Shown in pieces: positions 10,024-19,537 of a stretch of DNA of 64,000 nucleotides. Source of the DNA: Pseudomonas hydrolytica (GTDB lineage Bacteria > Pseudomonadota > Gammaproteobacteria > Pseudomonadales > Pseudomonadaceae); assembly GCF_021495345.1 (NCBI RefSeq), contig NZ_CP099397.1, forward strand, positions 4,216,001 through 4,280,000, written 5' to 3'. Positions within the stretch are counted from its first letter, which is position 1. Each line of letters begins with the position of its first letter. The notes under the pieces were generated by a model. The model saw nothing but the letters and a program-made list of their open reading frames with translations. It searched no databases and was not told where the DNA came from. Made by a program: the position numbers and the translations under genes.

Positions 10024-11135
10024 GGGGTACCTGCTGTTGCAACCTCAGAAACTTGAGGGAACAAATCGGGATTGAAGGGGTAGCGATTCAGGAAATCGTT
10101 CAGAATCTTCTTGAAGTAAGCCTTGTTCTCATCGAGCATCTGCTGCGGCTCATACAGCGAGTAGTTGCCGTGGCTGAGGATGTTGATCAAACGGGCGTGC
10201 AAAACGCCGTCCGGATCATCATCGTCTTGCTTGATGCAGGCCGAGAAGTACTTGTGCCCGTGGAAGCTGGCCGTCTTTTCCAGAATCGTGCGCAGCATGT
10301 TGAAGTGGTGCGTGAACAAACGGTCTTCCTGCACGGCCTGATAGAGTTCCGCCAAGGCCGCAACGTGGTGGAAGAAGGGCGTATCGCCCTCTTCGGGCCG
10401 CAGCAGATAGCCGCCGTTAGCCGGGTGCTTGTTAATCACATAGCGGCGCGCCTTGCCCAGCTCGTTACAGAGCACATTGAAAAACAAGGTGTGGTGCGTG
10501 GAGAGCACTGTCCTGAGCCGATTGTCCTGCCGCTTGAGCAACTGCGCCAAGTGATTGGCGACGGCGATGGCGTTGTGTTCATCCAGCGACGAGATCGGAT
10601 CGTCGATATACAGGTACTTCACCCATTGGTACGCCTCGATATCGGCGTCCATCGCCAGTTCCACCACCGCCAGGAAAAAACACCAGATGAAGATGTTTTC
10701 CTCGCCGCGTGACACCTTGATGTTGTCAACGGTCTGGCCATCCGCCAAGCGCGAAAAGCGCACCGCCCACTCTGGGCCCTCGGTGTCGATCCGGAAGTCG
10801 AAATCCGCGTAACGCCGCAGCAATGGGCGAATGCGGTTATCCATCTCCAGATCGAACAGCCCCTGAAAGAATCGCGAATCCCTGTTGAGCAGCAAGCGCC
10901 TGTCCGCATCGCCTGCCAGATCGTTGTTCCAGTGAAACAGGTCTTCAGTGAAGGCGTTGAAATACAGGGTATCGCGGGCCTCGGCCTGTTTGCCCATGTC
11001 CTTGAAGGCCATGGACAGCCGCGTCTTGCCCGTGCCGTTGTAGGCATAGAGCAGGATGGTCTTCTTGTTCTCCAGCTCGCTGCGCAGATGAGCGGCCAGC
11101 GCGGGCAGGTCGGTGAATGGCTGGCCCGGCCTCAT
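10020..11135 (-). CDS. PrrC-like ATPase (candidate anticodon nuclease) inside the type I operon
   Basis: The 371-residue protein has an ABC/SMC-type NTPase domain: Walker A AYNGTGKT (31-38), a signature-like SRGE (142-145), Walker B YLYIDDPISSLDE (174-186) and an H-loop STHH (212-215). Near the C-terminus, Arg282-x3-Glu286 and His322 (SHGNYS) reproduce the R-x3-E...H pattern of the tRNA-cleaving PrrC. PrrC (396 residues) is likewise encoded within a type I locus (EcoprrI) and is kept silent by it. Overlaps of 4 bp on both sides tie it to hsdS and hsdM. The ATPase is clear; nuclease activity is inferred. Confidence 0.65.
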   Translation of the reverse strand: MRPGQPFTDLPALAAHLRSELENKKTILLYAYNGTGKTRLSMAFKDMGKQAEARDTLYFNAFTEDLFHWNNDLAGDADRRLLLNRDSRFFQGLFDLEMDNRIRPLLRRYADFDFRIDTEGPEWAVRFSRLADGQTVDNIKVSRGEENIFIWCFFLAVVELAMDADIEAYQWVKYLYIDDPISSLDEHNAIAVANHLAQLLKRQDNRLRTVLSTHHTLFFNVLCNELGKARRYVINKHPANGGYLLRPEEGDTPFFHHVAALAELYQAVQEDRLFTHHFNMLRTILEKTASFHGHKYFSACIKQDDDDPDGVLHARLINILSHGNYSLYEPQQMLDENKAYFKKILNDFLNRYPFNPDLFPQVSEVATAGTP

Positions 11136-12364
11136 GCAGGCACCTCATCGAGCACCGGGAACAACTGCTGTATCAGGCCCTTCTTGTGGATCTTGATGGC
11201 GTCGATTTTCTGGCTTTGGGCGGTAATGAGGTCGTCGAGGGAGGATAGACAATCGGAAACGGCCTGTTGCTCATCATCATCTTGTGGAACAGGCACTGGG
11301 ATCGTATCGAGCATCGCGCGGTTCAGTTTGGGCTGGGCCATACCCGTTAGATAATCCTCAAGGGAAATCGAATTCAGGTAATCCTCGACAATCTTCTGAA
11401 CGCACTTACTATCAAATCTCAAGACATGTGCATGGTTATTAACCCATGTTTTCCCTGAGATGGAAAATGCAATCGGTGCCGTCCTTGCTCGCAAATTAGC
11501 CCCATCCTCTGAGATGCAAAGTAGGTCTTCGTCGAAGATAAAGTCGCGAATGTAATCAACTATCCCAGAGGCTCCGTAATAAGGGATATTTCCCTTGGTG
11601 CGATCTTTTTCGGTTACTGGGACCCGGCGATTATCCAAGTTCTCTGCTAGTTCTGCCAATGTCTTAGTCGCCCACTCCCCCGCCTCCCGAAACTCCGGAA
11701 ACCGCAGCCGTGGCACGGCTTCGCCTTCGCGGGGGAAAAGCTGCTGCATCAGGCCCTTTTTGTGGGTCTTGAGGGTGTCGAGCTTTTGGGTTTCCGCCGC
11801 GATCAGATCATCCAGCGAAGACAGGCAGTCAGCGATTTTTTGTTGTTCTGCATGGCTTGGCACTGGAATTGCCACGCCATAAAAAGCCTCCTTACTGATA
11901 TTGAGCAGTCCATTGCTCCTTGCTCCGCTTGTAATGTGCTTTCTCAGCTGGATGCCATGCACATTCCGTTCAAAGCATTGACGATAAAAGCCATTCTCGT
12001 ATCCATTTTTCAAGCGAAAGCAGATAAAAACATTAGGTGCTGCAACTTCACCCCAACCTTGAAGATCGTATACGCAACCTTGTGGGAACTTGAGAGAGTT
12101 CCCCTTGTTATAAACAAAGTCACCATCACGCACTACGGTGTATAGCTTGTATTGGCTCCCGGAAATATCCCGTCCAAATTTCTCTGCCTGTGGTACAAAA
12201 CCAATTCCGGCAGAGATACTCACCGGCGTGAGTTTTCGCTCGCCCACCCGTTCTTCAACCGGTTCAGATACTTCGCCCAATGTAGGACTTTGCCACTCGG
12301 CTGTATTCTTGAACTCAGGAAACCGTAACCGAGGCACCAAGGGCTGTTTTTTATTGCCACTCAT
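11132..12364 (-). CDS. hsdS: Type I restriction-modification specificity subunit HsdS
   Basis: HsdS chooses the DNA target through two target-recognition domains. The 410-residue protein is an obvious internal duplication. VPRLRFPEF occurs near residues 10 and 218. The central spacer helix (ADCLSSLDDLIAAETQKLD...HKKGLMQQLFP) recurs at the C-terminus. The two recognition domains differ, implying a bipartite asymmetric site. It overlaps both neighbours by 4 bp. The DNA-level repeats could allow domain exchange by recombination. Confidence 0.94.
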   Translation of the reverse strand: MSGNKKQPLVPRLRFPEFKNTAEWQSPTLGEVSEPVEERVGERKLTPVSISAGIGFVPQAEKFGRDISGSQYKLYTVVRDGDFVYNKGNSLKFPQGCVYDLQGWGEVAAPNVFICFRLKNGYENGFYRQCFERNVHGIQLRKHITSGARSNGLLNISKEAFYGVAIPVPSHAEQQKIADCLSSLDDLIAAETQKLDTLKTHKKGLMQQLFPREGEAVPRLRFPEFREAGEWATKTLAELAENLDNRRVPVTEKDRTKGNIPYYGASGIVDYIRDFIFDEDLLCISEDGANLRARTAPIAFSISGKTWVNNHAHVLRFDSKCVQKIVEDYLNSISLEDYLTGMAQPKLNRAMLDTIPVPVPQDDDEQQAVSDCLSSLDDLITAQSQKIDAIKIHKKGLIQQLFPVLDEVPA

Positions 12365-13524
12365 GCCGCTTGCTCCTGCGGCCGTTTCACGATGGCCTTG
12401 AACAGATTCCCCGCCCGGTCGTCGATGAGTTCAATCTGCGGCCAGGCCCGCAAGGCGCGCAGCAGGCCGCTGCCCAGTCCGCGATAGGGCAGCAGCTTGG
12501 CGGCAAAGGACGCCAGGATTGGGTTGCGCATATTGGAGTTGCCTGCCTTGATGTTTTCGATGGTCAGGTTATTGGGCAGATGACCGGGACTGATGATCTC
12601 GACCCGATCGGCAAACACCAGCACGCGCACCGGCGCGCTGATGAAGTAGTCGCGGTGGATGAGCGCGTTGGCGACCAGCTCTTCCCAGACGATGCGCGGA
12701 ATCTCCGATTGGCCTTGGGAGTTGAAGCCCTGTTCACCCTGAGTGGCACGGGTGTTAGCGACGATGAAGCCGAGCGTCTGCTGGAATACATCGGCCAGCT
12801 TACCGGTGATGTCGCGGCTGTCGATGTAGCGCTGGTCTTCGATCTCATTGCCGACAAAAGCCACCGCCTTGACGATGAAGGCAGGCAGTGCGTACTGCGG
12901 CGCTTTGGCAAACAGCAGACTGCCCGCCACATTGAGCTGCCCGTGGTTCATCAGGTTCATGTTGGTCAAGAGCTGCGGCAGCGGTTGCTTGTGCTGGGCG
13001 AGCGGCTCGCCAAATTGCTGTTCGAAAAAGGTTGCGAAATAGGGCAGGTCCACATCGCCCGCGCTCAAGCCCGCCACGGGCGTTTCATCCGCATGTACCA
13101 GACCCGCCTGTTGGAACAGGCGCTGGATTTCTTCACGCGAGGTGGCTCGGCGCTTGTCCGAGCCGTTCTTTACCCAGATGGCGCCGTTCTTGTCCATGTA
13201 GGGTTTGCTGACGCCTTCCACAACGGTGACCACCATTACGGTGCCGTTGGGGTGCGGCACATTTTCGGTGAGCGGGTTCACCGCAGGCCGCACGTTTTGT
13301 GAGGCACTGTTGGAGATGAGCTGGTTCAGGCGGTCAATGTCCGCGTGAGACAAGCCCAGCACCGTGCCGTCGTTTTGCACGCCAATGAAAATCTGCCCGC
13401 CAGCGGTGTTGGCGAAGGCCACGATCTCCGCCGCCAGCGCGTCGGCATTGGTGAAGTTCTCTTTGAACTGATGGCGGCTGTCTTCGCCACGGCTCAAGCA
13501 GTCGATCAGTTCTGTGGTTTCCAT
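12361..13524 (-). CDS. AlbA_2/Schlafen-like putative ATP-binding protein in the type I operon
   Basis: The 387-residue product starts with an AlbA_2 (Schlafen AAA-type) domain: QFKENFTNADALAAEIVAFANTAGG and IFIGVQNDGTVLGL in the first 60 residues. It ends with an HATPase_c_4-like region (NPILASFAAKLLPYRGLGSG). Proteins of this build are often misnamed RecG-like helicases or regulators and are frequent in type I loci and defence islands. It overlaps hsdS by 4 bp and the upstream ATPase gene by 19 bp. A role in controlling or assisting the restriction complex is plausible but unproven. Confidence 0.8.
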   Translation of the reverse strand: METTELIDCLSRGEDSRHQFKENFTNADALAAEIVAFANTAGGQIFIGVQNDGTVLGLSHADIDRLNQLISNSASQNVRPAVNPLTENVPHPNGTVMVVTVVEGVSKPYMDKNGAIWVKNGSDKRRATSREEIQRLFQQAGLVHADETPVAGLSAGDVDLPYFATFFEQQFGEPLAQHKQPLPQLLTNMNLMNHGQLNVAGSLLFAKAPQYALPAFIVKAVAFVGNEIEDQRYIDSRDITGKLADVFQQTLGFIVANTRATQGEQGFNSQGQSEIPRIVWEELVANALIHRDYFISAPVRVLVFADRVEIISPGHLPNNLTIENIKAGNSNMRNPILASFAAKLLPYRGLGSGLLRALRAWPQIELIDDRAGNLFKAIVKRPQEQAA

Positions 13525-16148
13525 AGGTTGTAAACCTCTTTGCGTCGGTTGAAGGCTTCCTGGCCTCCTTCCATGATGTTGATGATGGCGTCCTGCACCG
13601 GACGAGCGTCGATGCTGCCGCTTTGTACGGTGACTTGCTCATCCTGATAGCGGCAGGCATGCACTTGCTCCGCATCACCCAGCACCGGAAAGTTGGCGTT
13701 GTGGGTAGCGAAGATGAATTGGGCGTGAGGCTTCATCTCGCGCAGCAGCTTGATCACGTCGTCGTAGATGGTCTGGTTGTCCAGATCGTCTTCCGGCTGG
13801 TCAATGATGATCACGTCGTTCTGGCGCTGGCTGAGCACATATAGCAGCAACGCGGAAGCACGCTGCCCGAGCGAGTGGTGCTTGAGTTCCTTGCCGCGAT
13901 AGCGAATGACGAAACGGTTGGGCACCTGCCAGGTGACGAACTCCGTCAGGTTCTGCATAAAGGTCTTTTCGAACACCTCCGGCGTGCTGCCCGCTTTTTT
14001 CAAGGCGTTTGGCAAATCACGCAGCAGGCCGCCGAAATCGGCATAGTCCTCCATCACGGCGCGCAGGGTGGTTTCGCGGATGTTGCTGCCCTTGAAGAGC
14101 TGCTGCATGAAGCCGATGGCGGCTTCCTTGTCGCCTTTGAAGTCGGCTTCGATCTGCAAGGCGGTATGGCCAGCGTTCACCCGATCCAGTTCGGCCTTGA
14201 TGGCGTTGAACTCGCGCAGCCACAGGCCGTTGAGCTTGTCGATCTCGGCAAACAGTGCGTCGCGGATACTGCTTTGCTGGCTTTCCTGCTTGGCGAGCGC
14301 CTCCAGCATTTGCTCCGCCTTGGTTTTACGCTGCTGTTGGGTCAGGAAGTCATCCGGCTGGATGGCCGTCATGCCGGTCTGCTTGAGTTCCTGAGCCAGC
14401 TGACGTTCGACCTGGGCAAACTCTTCCTGAAGACTCTGGCGCGCGGCATCGAACTCGCCTTGTTTGAATTGAAGCCGGGAGGTAACAGCGCGGGCCTCCT
14501 GCTCGATTTGCTTGAGCTGATCGACTTTGGCAACGAGATTGGCAAATTCGGCGTAATAAGCCGTGAAGAAATCGGGGTTCTGCTTGGAGACGTAGCTCGT
14601 GGCATTACGCAGATCGTCTTCGTGCTCGGCGATCAATTGCCCCAAGGCGAGCACGAAGCTGTCTGCCCGCTCCTTCATGCGTGCCAGTGCACTGGCATCC
14701 TGCTGGAAGCCAAGGCGCTTTTGCAGCTTATCGGCAACCCCGTACTCTTCAAATTTCTTCAGTCGGAAGTTGGCATCGGTGAGCTGGGACTGGTAATCAC
14801 GCCTGAGTTCGGCAGTATTGCTGAGCTTGAGCCAGCGCTGCGCAGCATCACGCACATGCTGGCGTTGGGTTTCGATTTCGTCTCGCAGTGTGCGGAGCTT
14901 TTCGCCCACCAGCTTTTCCACTAGATCGGTCTCGAAACCTTCGCCGGTGCTGGAAAGGTCTTTCTGCCCGAAGTAGATCGGACGGCGCAGCACAGTTTCC
15001 CGGATCGATACACCGGGCTGCAATTTGCCGTCCAGATAGACGTTCGGCGCTTCGCGAAAAATGCGGGAGATGGTGAATACCTGTCCGTATACGTCACAGG
15101 CCGTCAGCGTCACCTTGCCGCCGCTGCCCAGAGTGTGGCGGATCAGTTCATCCTTGTACTTGGTGTCCTGCGCCTTCTCCCCGCGAGGAATATCGAGGGC
15201 GTAGCGCACTGCTTCCAGAATGGAAGACTTGCCGCTGCCCCGGATGCCGATCAACGTGTTCAGTTCAGGCGAGAAATGCAGCGTTTTCCCGTCAAGGATG
15301 CCCCCATCAAAGTGAATGCTGCGGATGTGCGATGCGAGATGCTTGGGCGGCTCCGTGGCGACCCGCGAAGCAGAATCGCTCAGAGCAAACTTGACCGCCT
15401 CAAAGGACAGTTCACCCAATTTGAGGTAACAGGCTTTGCCCTGACCAATCTCTTCGATGCATTTGGCGTCGCAGCCTTCCAGTTCGGCGGGGTACCAGCC
15501 ACCTAGATGCTGCTGCGTTTTAGTCCGGCAGGGTTTGCTTTTCTCTTGCAGCTTGTTGTACGTGCGTACCTTTTGGAAGCCCAACGTGCGACGGCGGAAG
15601 AATTCGTTCTGGCCCAGTTCGGCAAGACGCCCCCCGTCCAATTCGGCCCACAGTCCGCTCGGTGCTTCGACATGGGCAAAGACAAGGAAAAAGTCGCGGT
15701 GATAGCTTTCCAGCTTCTTGATGGTTTCCAACAGTGACAGAGAGGAACGCCCGTTTTCCTGCTCGTACTGGGCAGGGATTTTTCCTTCAAACGCAACGCC
15801 CAGGAAGGGGTTGATATGGTCATGACCATCGGCCAACCAGTCGTCGGAAAAAACAACCAAGGTGTGGATGCCATTGGCCCCGTCATTGACCGACAGCTCG
15901 ACGCCGGGCAACAGCGCAATATCCTTCTTCTGCGCTGTCTTGCGCAGCGCTTTGAACTCCTCAAAATCGAACTTGTTGTGATTGGTGATGACGCCCAGCT
16001 GGATACCTGCTTTCTCCAGCGCGTTCACATAATTGCTGTTGTAGAAGTTGTCATCGCCTGTGTACTTGAACTCACGATCTGCGCGGGTGTGCAGATGGAA
16101 GTCCGCACGAACCCACTGCGCCCCCTGTGTAAAGACGGTTCCCATCAT
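13506..16148 (-). CDS. PHP-domain plus SMC-type ATPase (TrlF-like)
   Basis: The 880-residue protein joins two modules. The first ~260 residues form a PHP phosphoesterase domain with metal motifs DFHLHT (16-21), TNHN (55-58) and PGVELSV (81-87). The rest is an SMC/Rad50-type ATPase with Walker A GIRGSGKSS (301-309), long coiled coils (about 420-700) and a C-terminal Walker B IIIDQPEDDLDNQ. This architecture matches proteins labelled TrlF-family AAA-like ATPases. A nuclease or phosphatase gated by DNA-end sensing is plausible. It overlaps hsdR by 4 bp. Confidence 0.8.
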   Translation of the reverse strand: MMGTVFTQGAQWVRADFHLHTRADREFKYTGDDNFYNSNYVNALEKAGIQLGVITNHNKFDFEEFKALRKTAQKKDIALLPGVELSVNDGANGIHTLVVFSDDWLADGHDHINPFLGVAFEGKIPAQYEQENGRSSLSLLETIKKLESYHRDFFLVFAHVEAPSGLWAELDGGRLAELGQNEFFRRRTLGFQKVRTYNKLQEKSKPCRTKTQQHLGGWYPAELEGCDAKCIEEIGQGKACYLKLGELSFEAVKFALSDSASRVATEPPKHLASHIRSIHFDGGILDGKTLHFSPELNTLIGIRGSGKSSILEAVRYALDIPRGEKAQDTKYKDELIRHTLGSGGKVTLTACDVYGQVFTISRIFREAPNVYLDGKLQPGVSIRETVLRRPIYFGQKDLSSTGEGFETDLVEKLVGEKLRTLRDEIETQRQHVRDAAQRWLKLSNTAELRRDYQSQLTDANFRLKKFEEYGVADKLQKRLGFQQDASALARMKERADSFVLALGQLIAEHEDDLRNATSYVSKQNPDFFTAYYAEFANLVAKVDQLKQIEQEARAVTSRLQFKQGEFDAARQSLQEEFAQVERQLAQELKQTGMTAIQPDDFLTQQQRKTKAEQMLEALAKQESQQSSIRDALFAEIDKLNGLWLREFNAIKAELDRVNAGHTALQIEADFKGDKEAAIGFMQQLFKGSNIRETTLRAVMEDYADFGGLLRDLPNALKKAGSTPEVFEKTFMQNLTEFVTWQVPNRFVIRYRGKELKHHSLGQRASALLLYVLSQRQNDVIIIDQPEDDLDNQTIYDDVIKLLREMKPHAQFIFATHNANFPVLGDAEQVHACRYQDEQVTVQSGSIDARPVQDAIINIMEGGQEAFNRRKEVYNLWKPQN

Positions 16149-19123
16149 CGCCCCTCCTCATAGGCAGCCAAACCAGCAATCTCTCGACCCTGGGCGAGCT
16201 TGTGCAGCAGTGGTGTCAGCTCTTCCATCAGGGCCAACTCTTTCTGCGTGCGGGCTTTCCAGCCAAGTTCCAGCGGGGCCATCAACTCGGAGAGGCGTTC
16301 GCCATCGAAAATGCGGCGGCGCAAAATGTCATCGACAAAGGCTTGCAGCGCTGATGCGTCCAGTGTGTGGCGGTTGGCGAGATCGGTGAGTTCCCGTGTT
16401 TTTTTCTCTGCCTTGAAGCGGTCGAATCCGCTGCGGATTTGCTTTTCATCCAATGCTTCGTTGACCGGTAAGCCCCGGATGTACTCGGCAATGTCCTCAC
16501 GCTCGTCGATGAACTTGGCATCGGACTGGATCAGGCCGATGAGCTGCTCACGGTTCATGGTGAGCTTGCCGGGCTTCTGCTGGGTCAGCTTGGCGATGAG
16601 GCTCATGATGTAGTCGTAGTCGATCACGCTTGAGGCGAAGAGCACGAATTCGAAATCAAGCTGCTGCACTTCTGGCGGAGCCTGATCGCCTTCCTTGCTC
16701 TGTATTTCTTTCAGACGCTTGGCGGTTTCCAGGTAGGTACTGCGGAAACTCTGCAACTGGTCGGGCGGCAGGACGGTGTCAATGTGCGCTTTCTGCTCGG
16801 GTGCCAAATCAGTGTACTGATCGAGCTGGGTTTTCAACCGCTGCACTTCCTTGAAACGGTTGACAAACTCGATGCGGGCGGTATCGCCCTTGAGGTTGTA
16901 TACCGCCTCGGGTTCGCACACGAGGTTTTTGTCGGCCATGAAGCGCGACATGCCCGCCACGGCAGCTTCGTACTTGCGGATGACTTCTGCTGCGGATTCC
17001 ACCAGCCAGATTTCACGCGGGTTGTCGATCTTCTCGCCGGAAAACAGTGCTATCGCGTCTTCGACCGACTTTTGCTGCTGACGGAAGTCGAGGATGTTGC
17101 CATAGGGCTTGCTGTCGTTCAGCACGCGATTGGTGCGCGAAAACGCCTGGATCAAGCCGTGATGCTTGAGGTTCTTATCCACGTATAGGGTATTGAGGTA
17201 CTTGGAGTCGAAACCGGTGAGCAGCATGTCCACCACGATGGTGATGTCGATCTTTTGCGCGGCGGGGAGATCGCTGTTGGGATACTGCTGATCCTTGATG
17301 CGCTTTTGCACATCCTGGTAGTACAGGTCGAACTCGCTGATGCGATGGTTGGTGCCAAAGCGCGCGTTGTAATCGGTCACGATGCGCGTGAGCGCCGCCT
17401 TCTTGCCTTCGGGGTCTTGCTGGTTATCTTCTTTCTCTTGCGGCAGGTCTTCCTGAATCTGTTGTACGTCCTTGTTGCCCTCGGCAGGTGGAGAGAATAC
17501 GCAGGCAATGTTCAGCGGACGGAACTCAGGGTCTTGCTCGGTCTTTTGTTTTTGAATCTCCGCGAACACTTCGAAATACTCGATGGCATCGTTGATGCTG
17601 GCCGTTGCCAACACCGCGTTGAACTTGCGGCCATTGGTCGCTGCATCGTGCTTGGCGAGAATGGTTTCAATGACCTTGGGCTTGGCCACACCTTCACCAG
17701 GCTTGGGAGGATTCTTGCCTTCGGGCTTGAAGTAATCCACGTGAAAGCGCAGGACGTTGCGATCCTCGATGGCGTGGGTGATGGTGTATTGATGCAGGCA
17801 ACGCTGGAAGAGGTCGTCGGTCGTGCGGTAACTGGCCTGCTGACCTTCGATCTGCTGGTAGCTGGCGTTCTTCTCGAAGATGGGTGTGCCGGTAAAGCCA
17901 AAAAGCTGGGCGTTGGGGAAGAACTCCTTGATGGCTTTGTGGTTGTCGCCAAATTGTGAGCGGTGGCATTCATCAAAGATAAACACCATGCGCTGGTTGC
18001 GTAATGGCTCTAGCCGCTCCTTGTAGTTGCGCTTGTTGGCCCCATCCAGAGCCAGGCCCAGCTTCTGAATGGTGGTGACGATGACTTTATCGGCGTAGTC
18101 ATCCGACAGTAGGCGGCGCACCAGTGTCTCGGTGTTGGTGTTCTCTTCGACGCAGCCTTCCTGAAAACGGTTGAATTCCTCGCGAGTCTGGCGATCCAGG
18201 TCTTTGCGATCCACCACAAACAGACACTTGTCGATGTCCGGATTGTCTTTGAGCAGGGTGGACGCCTTGAACGAAGTCAGCGTCTTGCCTGAGCCGGTGG
18301 TGTGCCAGATGTAGCCGTTGCCGCAATTCTGGTGGATGCACTCCACGATGGCTTTGACGGCATAGATTTGGTATGGCCGCATCATCAGCAGTTTCTGCTC
18401 GCTGGCCACCAGCACCATGTAGCGGCTGATCATTTGCCCTAGAGTGCACTTGGCCAGGTACTTCTCGGCAAAACTATCGAGCAGCGTGATTTTCTTGTTG
18501 TCTTCGCTGGCAAACTGGTAAACCGGCAAGAAGCGCTCATCTGCGTTGAAGCTGAAGTGCCGTGCGTTGTTGTTGGCGAAATACCAAGTGTCAGTGCGGT
18601 TGCTGACGATGAAGAGCTGCAGGAAGCACAGCAGTGTCTTGCTATACCCATTGCCGGGGTCAGTCTTGTAATCAACGATCTGCTGCATGGCCCGGCGCGG
18701 GCTGACCGCCAAGGTCTTCAGCTCGATTTGCACCACCGGTACGCCGTTGATGAGCAGCATCACGTCGTAGCGGTGATGGCTGTTGTCAGTGTTCATGCGC
18801 AACTGGTTGACGACCTCAAAGTCGTTCTTGCACCAGTCCCGGATGTTCACCAAGGTGTAGTTCAGCGGCGTACCATCGTCGCGCTCGAAGCTGTTGATGT
18901 TGCGAAGCCGCTGGGCAGCGGCGTAGACATCGGGTGTGATAATGCCGTCGAGCAAGCGTTGAAACTCGCTGTCAGTCAGGTGCACGCGGTTCAGCGCCTC
19001 GAACTTGGCTCGGAAGTTGGCTTCGAGCGCGGCACGGTCGCGAATGTCGGGGCGATAGGTGTACTTGAGGTCGCCGAGCTTGGCGATCAGATCGAGTTCG
19101 ATTTGTTGTTCTGTGGTCGTCAT
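16145..19123 (-). CDS. hsdR: Type I restriction endonuclease motor subunit HsdR
   Basis: HsdR translocates and cleaves unmethylated DNA when bound to the HsdM/HsdS complex. The 992-residue protein has an N-terminal PD-(D/E)XK nuclease (YDVMLLINGVPVVQIELK), a Walker A loop HTTGSGKTLTS, the helicase box FIFDECHRSQ and FTGTPIF. It ends in a C-terminal helical domain. It is the first large gene of the leftward operon, 68 bp after a small HTH gene. All key motifs are present, so the enzyme looks functional. Confidence 0.95.
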   Translation of the reverse strand: MTTTEQQIELDLIAKLGDLKYTYRPDIRDRAALEANFRAKFEALNRVHLTDSEFQRLLDGIITPDVYAAAQRLRNINSFERDDGTPLNYTLVNIRDWCKNDFEVVNQLRMNTDNSHHRYDVMLLINGVPVVQIELKTLAVSPRRAMQQIVDYKTDPGNGYSKTLLCFLQLFIVSNRTDTWYFANNNARHFSFNADERFLPVYQFASEDNKKITLLDSFAEKYLAKCTLGQMISRYMVLVASEQKLLMMRPYQIYAVKAIVECIHQNCGNGYIWHTTGSGKTLTSFKASTLLKDNPDIDKCLFVVDRKDLDRQTREEFNRFQEGCVEENTNTETLVRRLLSDDYADKVIVTTIQKLGLALDGANKRNYKERLEPLRNQRMVFIFDECHRSQFGDNHKAIKEFFPNAQLFGFTGTPIFEKNASYQQIEGQQASYRTTDDLFQRCLHQYTITHAIEDRNVLRFHVDYFKPEGKNPPKPGEGVAKPKVIETILAKHDAATNGRKFNAVLATASINDAIEYFEVFAEIQKQKTEQDPEFRPLNIACVFSPPAEGNKDVQQIQEDLPQEKEDNQQDPEGKKAALTRIVTDYNARFGTNHRISEFDLYYQDVQKRIKDQQYPNSDLPAAQKIDITIVVDMLLTGFDSKYLNTLYVDKNLKHHGLIQAFSRTNRVLNDSKPYGNILDFRQQQKSVEDAIALFSGEKIDNPREIWLVESAAEVIRKYEAAVAGMSRFMADKNLVCEPEAVYNLKGDTARIEFVNRFKEVQRLKTQLDQYTDLAPEQKAHIDTVLPPDQLQSFRSTYLETAKRLKEIQSKEGDQAPPEVQQLDFEFVLFASSVIDYDYIMSLIAKLTQQKPGKLTMNREQLIGLIQSDAKFIDEREDIAEYIRGLPVNEALDEKQIRSGFDRFKAEKKTRELTDLANRHTLDASALQAFVDDILRRRIFDGERLSELMAPLELGWKARTQKELALMEELTPLLHKLAQGREIAGLAAYEEGR

Positions 19124-19190
19124 GAACCTTGCCTCAAAGACCCAAACGGTTTGCTACCGCCGTTGTTCTGGCGGGGGAATGCCATGGAGC

Positions 19191-19400
19191 TCATGTATGC
19201 CGACTCCCCGGCTCACCGACATCTTCATCTGCGCCGCCTGCACGCACCCATTCATCCACCTCGGAGAGCTGGAACTTCCACAGCCGCCCCACGCGGTGTG
19301 CGGGCAGACCCTTGCGCTCGCGCCAGCGGTACACGGTGTCCTTGGCCACGCCCAAGTGCTGGGCGACGTGATCGGCGGTAACCCACGGTTCTGTGCTCAT
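19191..19400 (-). CDS. Small MerR/excisionase-type HTH protein
   Basis: The 69-residue protein is a helix-turn-helix of the excisionase family: WVTADHVAQHLGVAKDTVYRW, followed by the wing GLPAHRVGRLWKF. It lies 67 bp upstream of hsdR in the same orientation, a position often held by such genes in type I loci, so it may regulate the operon. It also directly borders the 22-bp repeat array (19538-19681), which could be its binding region. An excisionase role is the alternative. Confidence 0.85.
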   Translation of the reverse strand: MSTEPWVTADHVAQHLGVAKDTVYRWRERKGLPAHRVGRLWKFQLSEVDEWVRAGGADEDVGEPGSRHT

Positions 19401-19537
19401 GTCGATGGCGCTCGAAGGTTGCAGTTGAAAGTCGTCTTAAGTCGTTTGGAGTCTATCATTTGAATGCTGCGGAAGCAGCAAGATTGTTCTTGGCTACTGC
19501 CCTTGTGAGTTGAATGTGGTAACAAGGGGCGCAGTGC

